From: Pseudoips prasinana
Lineage: Eukaryota; Arthropoda; Insecta; Lepidoptera; Nolidae
Direction of reading: 5' to 3'
Assembly (NCBI GenBank): GCA_951640165.1
Contig: OX621234.1
Location: 25,548,549 to 25,612,548, forward strand
Length of the DNA: 64,000 nucleotides
Made by a program: the position numbers and the translations under genes. Shown here one piece after another: positions 34,326 through 45,248 of the stretch (positions within the stretch are counted from its first letter, which is position 1; the number at the start of each line of letters is the position of its first letter). Below the pieces are notes generated by a model, which saw only the letters and a program-made list of their open reading frames with translations, ran no database searches and had not been told where the DNA came from.

Positions 34326-35859
34326 AAGGTAAAAAAAAGAATTTTCTCTTTATCCTTTCTTTTAAAACAATGGTCCTTATTTAAAGAAAATAGACTACAA
34401 ATCTTATGAGGCGTAATTACTTTTTATTTTCACTTTAATGTAAATAGTCTTAATCTTTTATTTAATAAACTTAAACTCATAATCGTTCTGACATCACATA
34501 TATTTTAATGAAGTTCCATAACATAAAGCTTTATACTTACATACCTCGAACGGAAACTTAAAAGTTTGGAATTTGGTGTTAGCGAGGATAGAAAATAGAA
34601 GTAGCTTATAAATTGAGCAGTTTACAACCTTTTAACGGTATAAAACACTGAGCATAGCTTACCTTTTATTAAATAATTAAATATTCAGGCGAGGTAAGTG
34701 CTGCATTTAGATTCTGTAAGAGAGTAAGATTTCAATAAGAATACCTAGAAGAATTGTAGGTTTGAAAATGTATTAATTTAACCTACCTATATACCACCCC
34801 TGGTGTCCCTCTAGCGGTATTTTATCGCTCAAACTATATACTCGGTTAATGAATTAAGCCGAGCGAGGGTGAAAACAATTTTGTCCGTACAACAGTGATA
34901 ATACGAATTTATTATCATTTAAAATGTCGAAACGTTAACGAAACTGTGATAGTTATACAACATTGGGCAGGCATCCGTTCGTGACACCACTGCGTTAGTG
35001 TTAACTGGGAAATATTAAAATGTTACACGTTTAATTCCAATTTTGAGTATTGTTGGTGATTTATAAAGTTTCTCCGTTGGTGATTGCTTTTTGTTGTTAT
35101 TAAAATATATCGGATTTATGTAGGTAAGTAAATTATGTACCTGCGTAGTACGCTAATGGGGTAAAAAGGCGATATATTGATTGGAGGATAATCTGTATTA
35201 TTGCACACTGTAATTTTGTAAGGCTGTAATGGAGTCAATCTCATTACCTTTATTGTTTTTATGGCTAGTAGATGTCAGATGGACACTTGTCTGGTCTCTA
35301 GATAATAAAGTCACTAACATTAGTAATAAGATCTTTATGCTTTACTAACCCACTATTGACGTAACTGATCTGAAACAAACATTTTTTTTCTTGGATTTAT
35401 TTTATTAGATCAAAGCTCCATTAATAAACCACGACACATAAATCACTTCCATACACAGCAGATCTTTAAATAACTGCAACAAACATACGCCCCGCCTGTT
35501 AGTAAGCGGTCACCGTAGCCTATGTTCGCTTTTTAATTTTGTGTTTCTGGGTGTCATTAAAGTCACCGGAGCTGGTCCCGGAGCTGGGAAAGGCGTGATA
35601 GTTGCCATGTAAGTTGCATGTATTTTAGGCTACAGGAACCGCTTACCATCGGCTAGACCGTAAGCTTCTTCCGGATTCTGAATGGTCGCTTGGTTGCTGA
35701 TTTAGAAAAACAAATCTTCATTTATCTTGTGGGAATTTTAGAAATTATTTCTCATTAAAACTGAAGTAGATTAAAATCGCGTCCAAGTTAAAGAACAAAA
35801 TGTTAAATAAAATTTGTTTTTATTTGTATGGCTCGATCTTTTTGTATCTTGCCAAAACG
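34326..35859. other. AT-rich DNA with one weak ratchet-like site
   Basis: I see no gene. TAG directly followed by GTAAGTA occurs at 35123|35124, with a pyrimidine-rich run 25-45 nt upstream. A GC-richer patch lies at 35490-35700 without a repeat partner. Confidence 0.45.
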
Positions 35860-36540
35860 TTTGAACTCTGATTGTCAATCGTCCGCACGGCGGGATATCC
35901 ACCGATAGCGGTTAAAAATTCTCGTCAAATTAAACCATTGTCCCGGTGTTCGGGATCCGGCCGCCGCGGCCGTGTTAATTGCCGGGACCAATTATGGTGA
36001 CCAGTATCGCTGTTAGTTTACGATAACTGACCGCTACCGCCTTTTTCACGGTCACACACAAAAATCCGGCAAATGTTTGCAATACTATCTGTCTATCCTG
36101 TTATTAAAATGAAATCGCGCGCGAACCATATTCCCCAGAACGGCGTACAAATATACGATTGTTTTTGATCCAATGCAGAATATTGTAATAACAAAAAACT
36201 GCGAAAAGCTTTTTAGCTTCACCAATTATATCGTTTCACGGTTGGTATCCTTATATTTTCGATTGTTCGGTCGGTCTCTCTCATTTGTCGCCTTGTGTCT
36301 AGTACATTAGTTTATAAATACTATCGTCGAGGCTAAATTACAACTGGGCTACCCTCCCTCCCTCGCGGACGTCGCCCTCTCGCGTGGTTAATTGCCAAAA
36401 CAATTAAACCATTTATCAACAATACGAAATTTAAGTGTCCGATTTCATTCGACGTAAGCGGCGGCGCACCCTGGCGTTGTCGCACCCCTAATTATTTCGA
36501 TGTGGTATTCTACGCCATGGGCCATGGACATCTTCAAACA
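35860..36540. promoter_or_regulatory. candidate cis-regulatory block 5, rich in homeodomain cores
   Basis: The block combines GC-rich parts (35940-35975, 36350-36390, 36455-36490) with many TAATT/ATTA cores. TTAATTGCC followed by CAATTA occurs at 35975-35994 and again at 36388-36406, with almost the same spacing. A 15-bp GC inverted repeat (CGGCCGC/GCGGCCG) is at 35958-35972. No transposon signature and no sizeable frame are present. That this is an enhancer or conserved element is inference, but it is the best-supported of the blocks. Confidence 0.45.
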
Positions 36541-37424
36541 GTAAAATCATTAACTTAGTGGGTGATGACGTGCATAATTTAACAACATCATTATTTTAAT
36601 GCCAATGTGATGAGGACGTAGAGGTCGACCGACTTGTATATAATTAATGGGTCGATGTTTATTTTTAATTTACTCTAACATGACTTACCGTGTTCATACT
36701 ACTTTTAATTATTTTTTTTATGCATTTGTTGATTTATAGAATGATCTAGTACTAGCGGCTTGAGAAGAGAAGGCATGTGGACAAAAGCAACCCAAGGAGT
36801 GATAATTCAGTCGCATAATTTAGTTGGGTCTGAAATACGCCCGTAACGTTAGTTTATATTCATTCTGAGAACACTTCCTTTTCAACAACGGCTGGCCCTC
36901 CAACTTGTGTTTCCTTAATATACCTCTAGTTTCATCATATGAAGTCAACACCAATCCTAAGTTTTTCAAACATACTCCTTCTTCATTATACCTCCCAGAA
37001 AAACGAGTGTTGCTTGACACACCTAATAGCTTCAGTTTTTATCAAAACAGAGGAAAAAAATATCATAATTCCACATCTCTCCGCCAGAAATCCTACGGGG
37101 ATACTGCATTCAACTTTTCATATTAAATTTCAGCTGAATGGGTTTAAAGATGCATTGATTAAATATCACAATACATTTTGCAACGCTTTTAGATTGTGGG
37201 AATTGTATTTGTTTATTTTAGATCGTGACTAATGTAATTAATTTTGAGGATATTGAATGGTTATTGACACGGCACAGCACCATGCAATATTATTCACTAG
37301 AGTCACTTATGTTTGTATATAACTGTGTTTTCTCTCATGAGCAAGCCAAGGAAGTCCATAAAAATCTAATTTTTCTATTATTTTATCTCACTTATTCAGT
37401 CATTTTAGGTGGTTCAAATTACAT
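36541..37424. other. AT-rich DNA, nothing supported
   Basis: Several overlapping frames of 66-97 codons between 36820 and 37515 are composition-driven and overlap on both strands. None contains a recognised domain. The last one runs into the RTE tail. Confidence 0.45.
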
Positions 37425-37575
37425 ACATTATGTCAGCCGAAAGACATCCATGGCTGGACCAAGACCTCTTCAAAGATCTCCACAGGTGCCGGTCTTGCGC
37501 GACCGCATCCAGTGACTGCCAGCGACGCTAACAAGAGTGTCCGTCCATATTATGCGGGGCGTATCCCAGCTGCCT
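37425..37575 (-). mobile_element. RTE LINE tail fragment
   Basis: The plus strand reads 'tggctggaccaagacct', then 'aaagatctccacaggtgccggtcttgcgc', then 'cgcatccagtgactgccagcgac', the complement of the RTE C-terminal coding and tail sequence seen at 8351-8602. It is short and diverged. No TSD was found. Confidence 0.8.
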
Positions 37576-37666
37576 CTTCTGGTTTGAATAAGTGATATAA
37601 AATCAGAAATCTATCATATTTTAGAAAACCGATATTTGTTAAATTTGAATTTTATAGCATTATTTA

Positions 37667-37806
37667 GTTTATCTCAAATTTGATCTGCCAGCGTGTATCG
37701 TTCGTAGCTTAACGTGGAGTGCCTACCCCGGATTGGTAGATGGTGCAGGTTCTAGACCCGCCGGACGATCAAATTTATGATTTCCGATTTTTGAGATGAG
37801 ATAAAC
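37667..37806 (+). repeat. TIR-bounded unit carrying a cloverleaf-like tRNA sequence, copy 1
   Basis: The unit is bounded by GTTTATCTC/GAGATAAAC and by a perfect inner inverted repeat AAATTTGATC (37676-37685) / GATCAAATTT (37767-37776). Inside, 37698-37768 (71 nt) folds on paper as a tRNA. The acceptor stem is TCGTTCG/CGGACGA (7 bp, one G-T wobble). The anticodon stem CTACC/GGTAG is perfect, with a 7-nt loop CCGGATT. The variable loop is 5 nt. The T stem GCAGG/CCCGC has one mismatch, with loop TTCTAGA. The residue before the anticodon is C rather than U, the D arm is weak and box B is mutated, so a working tRNA is unlikely. It was found in two copies here. Confidence 0.75.
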
Positions 37807-37980
37807 GCTTTGCATTGCGAATAATGCAAAAAAATTCAAATTTAATCATTTGGAACGTATTATCAATATGATATGATCTTTCACATGCAACTGTGAACAT
37901 ATCAGTCGGCCATGTTTCTAGAAAAACAAAACCGATAGATAATACCTACATCCTCCGGAAGGCTGTTAGCAAGGGAATCC

Positions 37981-38112
37981 TAAATTTGATCTGCCAGCGT
38001 GTATCGTTCGTAGCTTAACGCAGAGCGCCTACCCCGGATTGGTAGATAGGTAGATGGTGCATGTTCGAGACCCGCCGGACGATCAAATTTATGATTTCCC
38101 ATTATTGAGACC
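37981..38112 (+). repeat. TIR-bounded tRNA-like unit, copy 2
   Basis: This is nearly identical to copy 1 over about 120 bp, including a shared run of more than 35 identical bases at the left side. The perfect TIR AAATTTGATC/GATCAAATTT is at 37982-37991 and 38081-38090. The tRNA-like part is 38004-38082 (79 nt). It has an 8-nt tandem duplication (GGTAGATA) at the 3' side of the anticodon arm. Its T loop, TTCGAGA, keeps the B-box consensus that copy 1 has lost. It has the same orientation as copy 1, offset by 306 bp. Confidence 0.75.
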
Positions 38113-39093
38113 GATATTCGTGGACAAGTGGTGTCAATATGGTAGCAGAACAACTTAGTCGTGGTATCAGCTTGTGTCTAGAATATAGCTTTGAATTATC
38201 TATTTTCCTGAACAAATCTACTATTCAATGAAAAGTGAAAATAGTGAGTTGACCTGAATATGAAAGAAATAGTAGCAAATACATTATCATTTTCTATGAT
38301 TTATTCATGTTTTTCCAAACACACTGAATAGTGAATAATATCCCGTCGTAATATACATGTAAATATTCTAATATCTTATCATTCGTACGATGGGGAAGTA
38401 TTATCTGTATCCATACACACATCTAATGTAACAAATACTTATACAATGTATTACAAAATATATAAATAAGTATGTGCATCGTAACGGGTGGAAAGAAAAT
38501 TATACACCTACTCGACTTTTTTTCATGTCTTTTGCGGTCGGCTCCTGGACTAACTAAATGCGGCTAGCTACCAGAATTAATAAAGTGACTACCATCTGAC
38601 TTAAAGATTAATAGAACACTATCTAGGTTACAGGCGTAATATAACACCTAATATTGATGGTGTTCTATTGATTTCATATGTGACTGACTAACGTTTATCG
38701 ATTGTAATTGACTATCTCATAATAACCGCGGCCGACGCATTAATAAGGTACAGCAAAATAAAGCCTTATAGATTGTTCGGCGCAGGAATTGATTCCGCCA
38801 CCGTCGTCACAAAGAGCCCAACGGATAACTGCTTCTGACGTTCGGTCACACAGAAGAAGAGTTTATGATGGTGTGGGCATCAGACAGAAACCAAGCTTCT
38901 TATGACTTGAATATAATATTTGTATATAAATTAATATCTCGTCAAAACTATTAGTTAAAAATATTTTTATTTACAATATTAAAATCGCTTTAAAAATGAT
39001 AGTGTACTAATGTATTGCTGCCGAATATCATGTCTCCCTGGTCAAATACCGGTCATGGTGACCAGTCTCAGTGAAGGCTAGCTATCTGCGCGG
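38113..39093. other. AT-rich DNA, nothing firmly supported
   Basis: A balanced patch at 38770-38885 ('gcgcaggaattgattccgccaccgtcg') might be a worn repeat but has no partner here. No gene is seen. Confidence 0.45.
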
Positions 39094-39114
39094 GACATAC
39101 CTAATATTTTAGTG

Positions 39115-39270
39115 GACAAGTGTGTGCGCAAACACAAGAACACCGGAAAGAGATCAGATACGAGACTGACGGCTGTATGTGCTCGTGTAATACCGCCAAT
39201 TCACTGACTTTGGGTCGATACACAGACATTTTTATTACCAGAAAAATCCAAATGTCACTTATTGTTCCGA
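39115..39270 (+). repeat. family E repeat fragment (copy 3)
   Basis: It has 'caccggaaagagatca', then 'gactgacggct', then 'taataccgccaattcactgactttgggtcg', then 'ttaccagaaaaatcc'. It shares these modules with 1995-2045 and 21567-21700. The 100-codon plus frame (39120-39422) that crosses it has no domain. Confidence 0.5.
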
Positions 39271-39494
39271 TCCATCCGACCAAAACTCATAACCTGCAGG
39301 TGAATGCGCTACAGCTATTTGACATATGTACCAACAAGGCAGTCAAATACAATAATGGGTCAAAAATATTACAGAGGATTAAAAAGGATATCGTTGAAAC
39401 GTTGTCATGGAAACGTCAATAACGTGAACGTTCGGTATTCAACTTGTTTAAAACATGATCAGTGTAGTGCGAAAATGTCATGATTCAAATATTA

Positions 39495-39738
39495 AAAACT
39501 ACCAGTGCCCGCGGACTTCATTCCGCGTTTTAAATATTTTTGTCCCTGCCCGTTTGTCCCACGTAGTACTTCGGGTTAAACGTTCGGGATATTTTTTTTC
39601 ATAGCCTACTACACTTAACAATAACGTAGCATATTATTGGTGAAATAATTTTGAAAATCAGTTCAGTAGATCCAGAGATTACCCCTTACAACGTCACAAA
39701 CTCACAAACGTTACCTCTTTATAATATTAGTATAGACA
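39495..39738 (-). mobile_element. short Helitron-like non-autonomous element
   Basis: Minus strand: it begins at 'tctatactaatattataaagagg' (about 39738), a very common start of lepidopteran repeats. It ends with a GC hairpin region 'gcggaatgaagtccgcgggcactggtag' next to T (about 39495). The start TC and a GC-rich 3' end fit a Helitron-type element, although the terminal CTRR has decayed to GTAG. It is 244 bp long and non-coding. Confidence 0.6.
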
Positions 39739-40009
39739 AATAGAATTATACACAAATAGAAATATAACGGGGAATCTGATCGCAGTACATCATCAGGTTT
39801 ATTCTAAATCTACTATAAAATGATTCAGTGTCCCGCTCGCACTAAAACTCTATAAATAAATATAACCAAAATCGGTCCGGTTGTCTACACTGTCTGTATC
39901 AGAAATGGTGTTGTATACGGATTACATTATTTTTTGATTTTCTTAATTTACCAATTCACCAAATTTTATATATTAACAATTATTATGTAATATCGAATCC
40001 ATTTATTAA

Positions 40010-40480
40010 TGAACTTAGCTAGCTTACGGCATTACGGCTTCGTTTGGAAATATTAGTTCGCTGCTTTTTTAACAATAATACTCGCATAATAATATTTTTA
40101 ACAACACGACGCACCTATCAAATAATTTAACCAGTAACCCAAAGAGTATTTAAACCAGTAACCTATAAATAAAAACTAAATACAATTTCCCGATTTAAAA
40201 CTGATAGAAAGCGATAATGGATTATTTTAAAATCTCTAGTACGTTCTGTATTGTCAAGTGATTGTCAATCTTGACAGTTTTTATTTCATTTCGATGCAAT
40301 TACTTTCTATGTATTTGAATTTTTATTTTAATAATTCTATTACTATATTTTATTACTTATTATCCTATATTCTATTCCTGACGAAGATACATTCAAAAAC
40401 ACAAAAATAATTGAAATTGCTCCACCCGTTCTTAAGTTATAAGTGTTGTAACTAACACGACTTTCTTTTATATATATAGA
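40010..40480 (-). mobile_element. Helitron 5' end with vestigial replicase start
   Basis: Minus strand from 40480: the 5' terminus is TCTATATATATAAAAGAAAG preceded by A, matching Helitron insertion between A and T. It continues through 'gtcgtgttagttacaacacttataac', then 'gcgagtattattgttaaaaaag', and the residual KRSRNAVS reading (near 40030). This aligns with the Rep N-terminus at 18914. It is truncated soon after the coding start. Confidence 0.7.
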
Positions 40481-40567
40481 TATGGTCATTGAAAATTTCT
40501 TTTCGTGCTTTACTAGCCGGGATCGGTTTTCAATATTTACAATAGATCTTTATAATGATATTATTAG

Positions 40568-40845
40568 GTTCGACCTTATAACTGAATGGTCATCTACCAC
40601 CGTGGGTTTCACAAGAAAACTTTTGCCGCGCACTACCGCTTTGTAGATCAATAAACTGCGGAAGAATTTCCGATCCGATATGACATGGCAACCTTCAAGA
40701 AGCGAGCCTTTATTTTCTTAAAAGCCGGTAACGCACTTGCGGCTCCTCTGGTGTTGTGAGTGTCCATGTGGCGGCGGTTATCACTTACCATCAGGTGACA
40801 CACTTGTTCGTTCGCCATCCTATTTAATGAAAAAAGGTTAAAATA
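40568..40845 (+). mobile_element. LINE 3' tail fragment
   Basis: It contains 'aaagccggtaacgcacttgcggctcctctggtgttg' followed by 'gtgtccatgtggcggcggttatcacttaccatcaggtgac' and a short A-rich end after 'cgccatcctattt'. I recognise this as one of the commonest 3' ends of non-LTR retrotransposons in Lepidoptera. It has no open frame and its 5' limit is uncertain. Confidence 0.7.
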
Positions 40846-42479
40846 ATCTCAGAAATGAAACTGCTAAATCAACATTTTATTTCCAAATTTATTTTAATTA
40901 ACCATAGAGCCGGTCACCCACCGATAGAGTTACCTCACACCTAGGCAGGAGGATGAAGATAAGAGCTACTGTATATTTATGGGGAAAATATATAAATTTA
41001 TATTAGCGAGGCAATGACCACGGACGGACGGACACGTGCCGTCATTATAACACTTATTTCTCTTGAAATTACATCATAACTTGTGTAACACAAACAAAAA
41101 CAACCAAATATTGTAACTAAATGCTAATAATTTGTTAGCAAAACAAAATACTATCTTTGAATGAACGTAAATACCCATTGTCTACATTATCCTAACCAAA
41201 TTCAAAAGTCACGAATAGACTAGATTATAATAGTATAAGAAAAAAAGTATTATTTTTCTTTATCATTACAAATCGTTGTACGTTTTAAAATATGCAATAA
41301 AAATGGGGCAGAACCGTATGAATAAGTTAGTAGGTACTAGTCCAACTCCAAATAAATTCAATATAATATTTATTGAATGTGAATTATTTAAGTGCTCTTG
41401 ATGATTTTGAAACACGTTTTAATTAGAAAGACACTCAGAGTTTTATATGGAAAAGAATAGACGATGTAAGAATATTAAAATTAGAAATTCATTTCCTTAA
41501 CAAGCGAATTCAATTGAAGGGTTTTACCGATTCGATTGTATCAGTTTTAGTACATATGTATGTTGCACGATTTCTCCGTTGTATTGTGAAGCTATTTTAG
41601 AAATTTGTTCCCATATAGTGTATGTCGAAAACAGTTGTAATACAGACACTTTAAATCGGCTCTATGCTTTTTTAAATATTAATTATTTTGTATAATTCAA
41701 ACATTGTAGGTAGTTTCTATGTGTATGGATAATTTTGGACTTTTATTATTTTAGTCCTTTAATAAACGTACGGTTGTTATATTGTTGTTGACTTAAAATT
41801 AATGGAAGTATTAAACAAGAAAATCATATAGTGAAAAAAAATAAGGGACTTAATAGATTTTATGATCTTCGCGTATTATGCTATCGTGTTACAAACGGCA
41901 ATCAAGCTTATTGCTCACATGATAATATTAAGCGGTCACCGTAGCTCATAAAGCCCGCGACCCACATCACATCACCTATTTCTTCTTCTTCGCCAATTAA
42001 GTTGGTCAAAATGAAATAATCAAATTTATCTAGCAGGTGGGTATTAACATACACTTGTACTTGTGCTCACAAAGCAGTAGTCAAATATAGTCATATACAA
42101 TATAAAAGAATCTACATTTTTTTGCTAGATCGTCCGTGTGGTCTGTATAATTACATAAAATGTTGAAAAATTCTTAAATAAATAACAAGTAACTTTTAAG
42201 TTTTTACGTTTAGTACTATTATATAAAAAATTGAAGACACCGAGCAGTTGGCGAACGCAGAAGGCTTTCAACCGGTAGTTTAACATATTTTAAATATCTT
42301 ATGACACTCTTACGGGATTCAGGCCACAGCTCATGACGCCGCTGAAGTAAAAAGATGGAACTCTTCAAAGAGGGTGTAATCACTGGCGTGAACGACAGGC
42401 ACGGGATTACAGATCAGGGTTTGAGGAGCGCGACCTTGAAAGCCGCACCTACACGCCGAAATCACCGAATCACCGACAT
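40846..42479. other. AT-rich DNA, nothing firmly supported
   Basis: I see no gene. A balanced patch at 42290-42480 (several 'caccga' and 'gccg' words) looks like an old repeat but has no partner in the window. Confidence 0.4.
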
Positions 42480-42484
42480 GATTG

Positions 42485-42850
42485 GACGGTTATAACTTCC
42501 AAACAACTGTGCCAAATTGGATAAATCTTTCTTTTACGTGGTTGTTATTCTCAGGGGAAGATTTGTAAACAAGGAAAGTTTTGTTAAAATAATAATAATA
42601 AAAAAATATTTAAATATAAATAAAAAACTGAGTGTCCGAATGAGATAGAAGTCTGAGTCACGTTGATTATTTTTTTTCAATCAAACCTTATAACCTCCAA
42701 AGACTGCACCAAATTGGATAAATCTTTCTTTTATGTGTTTCTTTGGTGTGTTGTATTAAAAAATTGCAAATATTTAAAAATATCATAAAAACAAGTGTGT
42801 GATTGAGGCAGAAGATTGTGAAACGTTTTTGTTATTGGTCACAAACAAAC
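42485..42850. repeat. 198-bp imperfect tandem duplication
   Basis: 'ttataacttccaaacaactg' and the following 'ccaaattggataaatctttc' at 42490-42536 recur at 42688-42735. The trailing 'aaactgagtgtccgaatgag' (near 42625) has a diverged partner near 42790. The two units are head-to-tail. It probably belongs to an interspersed element, since the unit resembles text I have seen in other lepidopteran repeats. Confidence 0.75.
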
Positions 42851-43100
42851 AGACATACAGTATTGACGGCAAAAAAAAATATGGCGTTACAAAGTTTGCC
42901 GGGATTGCCTAGGACAACTATGTAGTTTTATATAAATCAAAAGATTCTACGTAGCTACTTTGAAAGTATTACTTGATTAATTAAAAGCCTTTGGTTCATA
43001 TACTAATTGGTTGGTTCTAAATTATTAAAATCTCATAAGAAATCCACCATTTTTATTTTTTGTTAGTATATGTTTGTCGTATTTCCGTTTTTATTAATAA

Positions 43101-44430
43101 CTAGCTGGTGCCCGAGACTTCGTCCGCGACAATTTTGAATAATGACCAATGTAACTACTTACTTCTAGCTTAATCTAACAAATATAACTTTTAAAACAAA
43201 TAAGCAATAAAATTGAATTTATAACTATATATTTATATTTATAGTATAAATAACCTAACTAAGAAATAAACTAAAGACTACTTTGCTACTGTTATTTAAA
43301 AAAACGACCCGATATCATCAACCAAAAAATCAAAGAATACATATCAATTGTCCTAAAGTACAGTCAGTAAGTCAAATAAAGTAAAATAATAATAAACGAT
43401 GCATTAATCACAAAGGTAACTCCCATTAGATTAGGTTGCGACCACGGCATTGATAGGTCTTATATAACATTTTGTGAACGAAACCATAGCACGATCTAAA
43501 ACGATGCTTACGCCATCTACTAACAAAAATATAAACATGTAAAGCGGGAAAATTAAGATATATGCATAGTTTTTGGGTGAGATTTAGGCGATCATCTATT
43601 GATTCAGTTTTGGACTACTTTTTATTTCAAGCATTTATTTATTGAACCGATATACCAAATAAGTTCCACGATCTGAAACGATATTACCGCCATCTAGTTA
43701 CACAATTTTGAACTTGTGGATCAGTAAAATTAAGATGATATTTTTTGGGTGCGATCATCACTACACGAACAATTTAAACTACGCTAACTTGAATTTTAGG
43801 TAAATTCGTTTTTTATCCCAATTGGTTAAAATGTCGCTTTTTTAGTTTGTTATAAAAATTACCAAAAAAAAGAAGTTACAAATCTTATAAAACCCTAAAT
43901 CTTTACTTAGACGACAACGACCAAGACATTTTAAGCAACTTGGCAAAGAAACGAATTTCTCTAAAATTTAAGTTGGCGTAAATTTTTGGTGTCGATTTAT
44001 TGAATCAGTTTTGGATTACCTTTTTTAACAACAAATTATTCCCTGGATTGCTTTATTTTTAACTTAAAGACCAAATACCAATTTACATGCGTTTAACTCC
44101 AAAAAATTTTCATTCGAACTTACATCCCCTATTTTTCGCCCTTGGGGGTAGAATTCCAATCCAAAAATCCTGTAACACGTAATTTTTTATTTTTAACTCG
44201 AAGGCCACATACCATTTTTCATACCTTTAACTTCAAAAACGGCAAAGATTCATACTAACTTTGCACCCCCGTTTTACCCCTTTAGCGATTGAATTTCGAA
44301 AAATCCTTCCTTATTTATTGTCTACAGTATAAAGAAAACATTTGTGCAAAATTTCAGCTTTCTAGGTTCAAGGGTTTGGGCTGGGCGTTGATGAGTCAGC
44401 CAGGACTTCTCTTTTTATTTATATAAATAA
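43101..44430 (-). mobile_element. Helitron-like non-autonomous element, about 1.3 kb
   Basis: The 3' terminus on the minus strand is 'gacgaagtctcgggcaccagCTAG' followed by T (43104-43101), the Helitron CTRR|T signature preceded by a GC-rich segment. The 5' end, at about 44430, has 'tatataaataaaaagagaagtcctggctgactcatcaacgcccagcccaaa', a lepidopteran repeat start I recognise, although its leading TC is decayed. Inside are two diverged copies of a module 'cacgatctRaaacgat...cgccatcta' (43492-43600 and 43668-43760). There is no coding sequence. Confidence 0.7.
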
Positions 44431-45248
44431 AGTTAAAACTCAAATCGGAGCCGTGCGTAGCTTTAGACTTTTGAAAGTTATTGACATGATCAGATATACG
44501 AATCTGTCATGCTTAAGATCCTCAAGTTTGGGCTTAAATGCGTGTATAATCGTGGATATCCCTTTGCTAAAGTAGTAGTATTATTGCTCGTATAGGTATA
44601 AAAGAATAACCGAACAATGAATATGACTGTACTGAACAACATATTATTGGAAGTGCGAGAAGAGAAGTTGTCATTTTTATACACAATTATTATTAAAGAA
44701 ATAATTGCCCTATTATTCCGTACAGAAGGGTACAAGAATGTTGCTACTCTGCAGGCCTTATTTTTATTATTATACTTTACCACATTATTTATCATCCACG
44801 GTTCCTAACCGTAATTATGTTTTTGTAGAGGAACGAGGATGGCCTACACTTCCAATTACCGGTTTTATTGCATTAGGTTATATGTACAAAATGAGTGTAT
44901 CTATAAGAATTTTACACATGCATTTTATTGAACTAAAAACTGTTGTTTATATATGTTGTCAGTTTATTAGTGTTTATGACTGTTAACTTATAAATTCTTT
45001 AATTATATGAGATCATATTTAAATGTTTCTGAATATATAATAACATATCAAACGCCCACCCAGGCGTATGCGCATACACTTGCAAGCGTGATGAAGAGTG
45101 TTATCGCGTCACAACTCATCGCGTGCATTCAGTCTTGGCAATATGAATTCTTATTTTTTATAGCATCAACTTACTAAGAGTGTGCGCACACAGTAACTCA
45201 AATCATCAAAGATAATGATTGCGTTATCACTAATCATTACAATATTGT
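44431..45248. other. AT-rich DNA with two 12-bp palindromes
   Basis: No gene is called; overlapping frames at 44490-44986 on both strands are AT/L/I-rich without domains. GTATGCGCATAC (45066-45077) and GTGTGCGCACAC (45180-45191) are perfect palindromes of the same R/Y pattern. Confidence 0.5.

Noticed and set aside
37667..38112. CRISPR-like or satellite array
   Set aside because: Only two copies, with non-uniform spacing and inverted ends; the window is eukaryotic.
44490..44986. Overlapping 63-101-codon frames on both strands
   Set aside because: AT-driven Leu/Ile/Asn/Tyr composition, mutually overlapping, no splice context.
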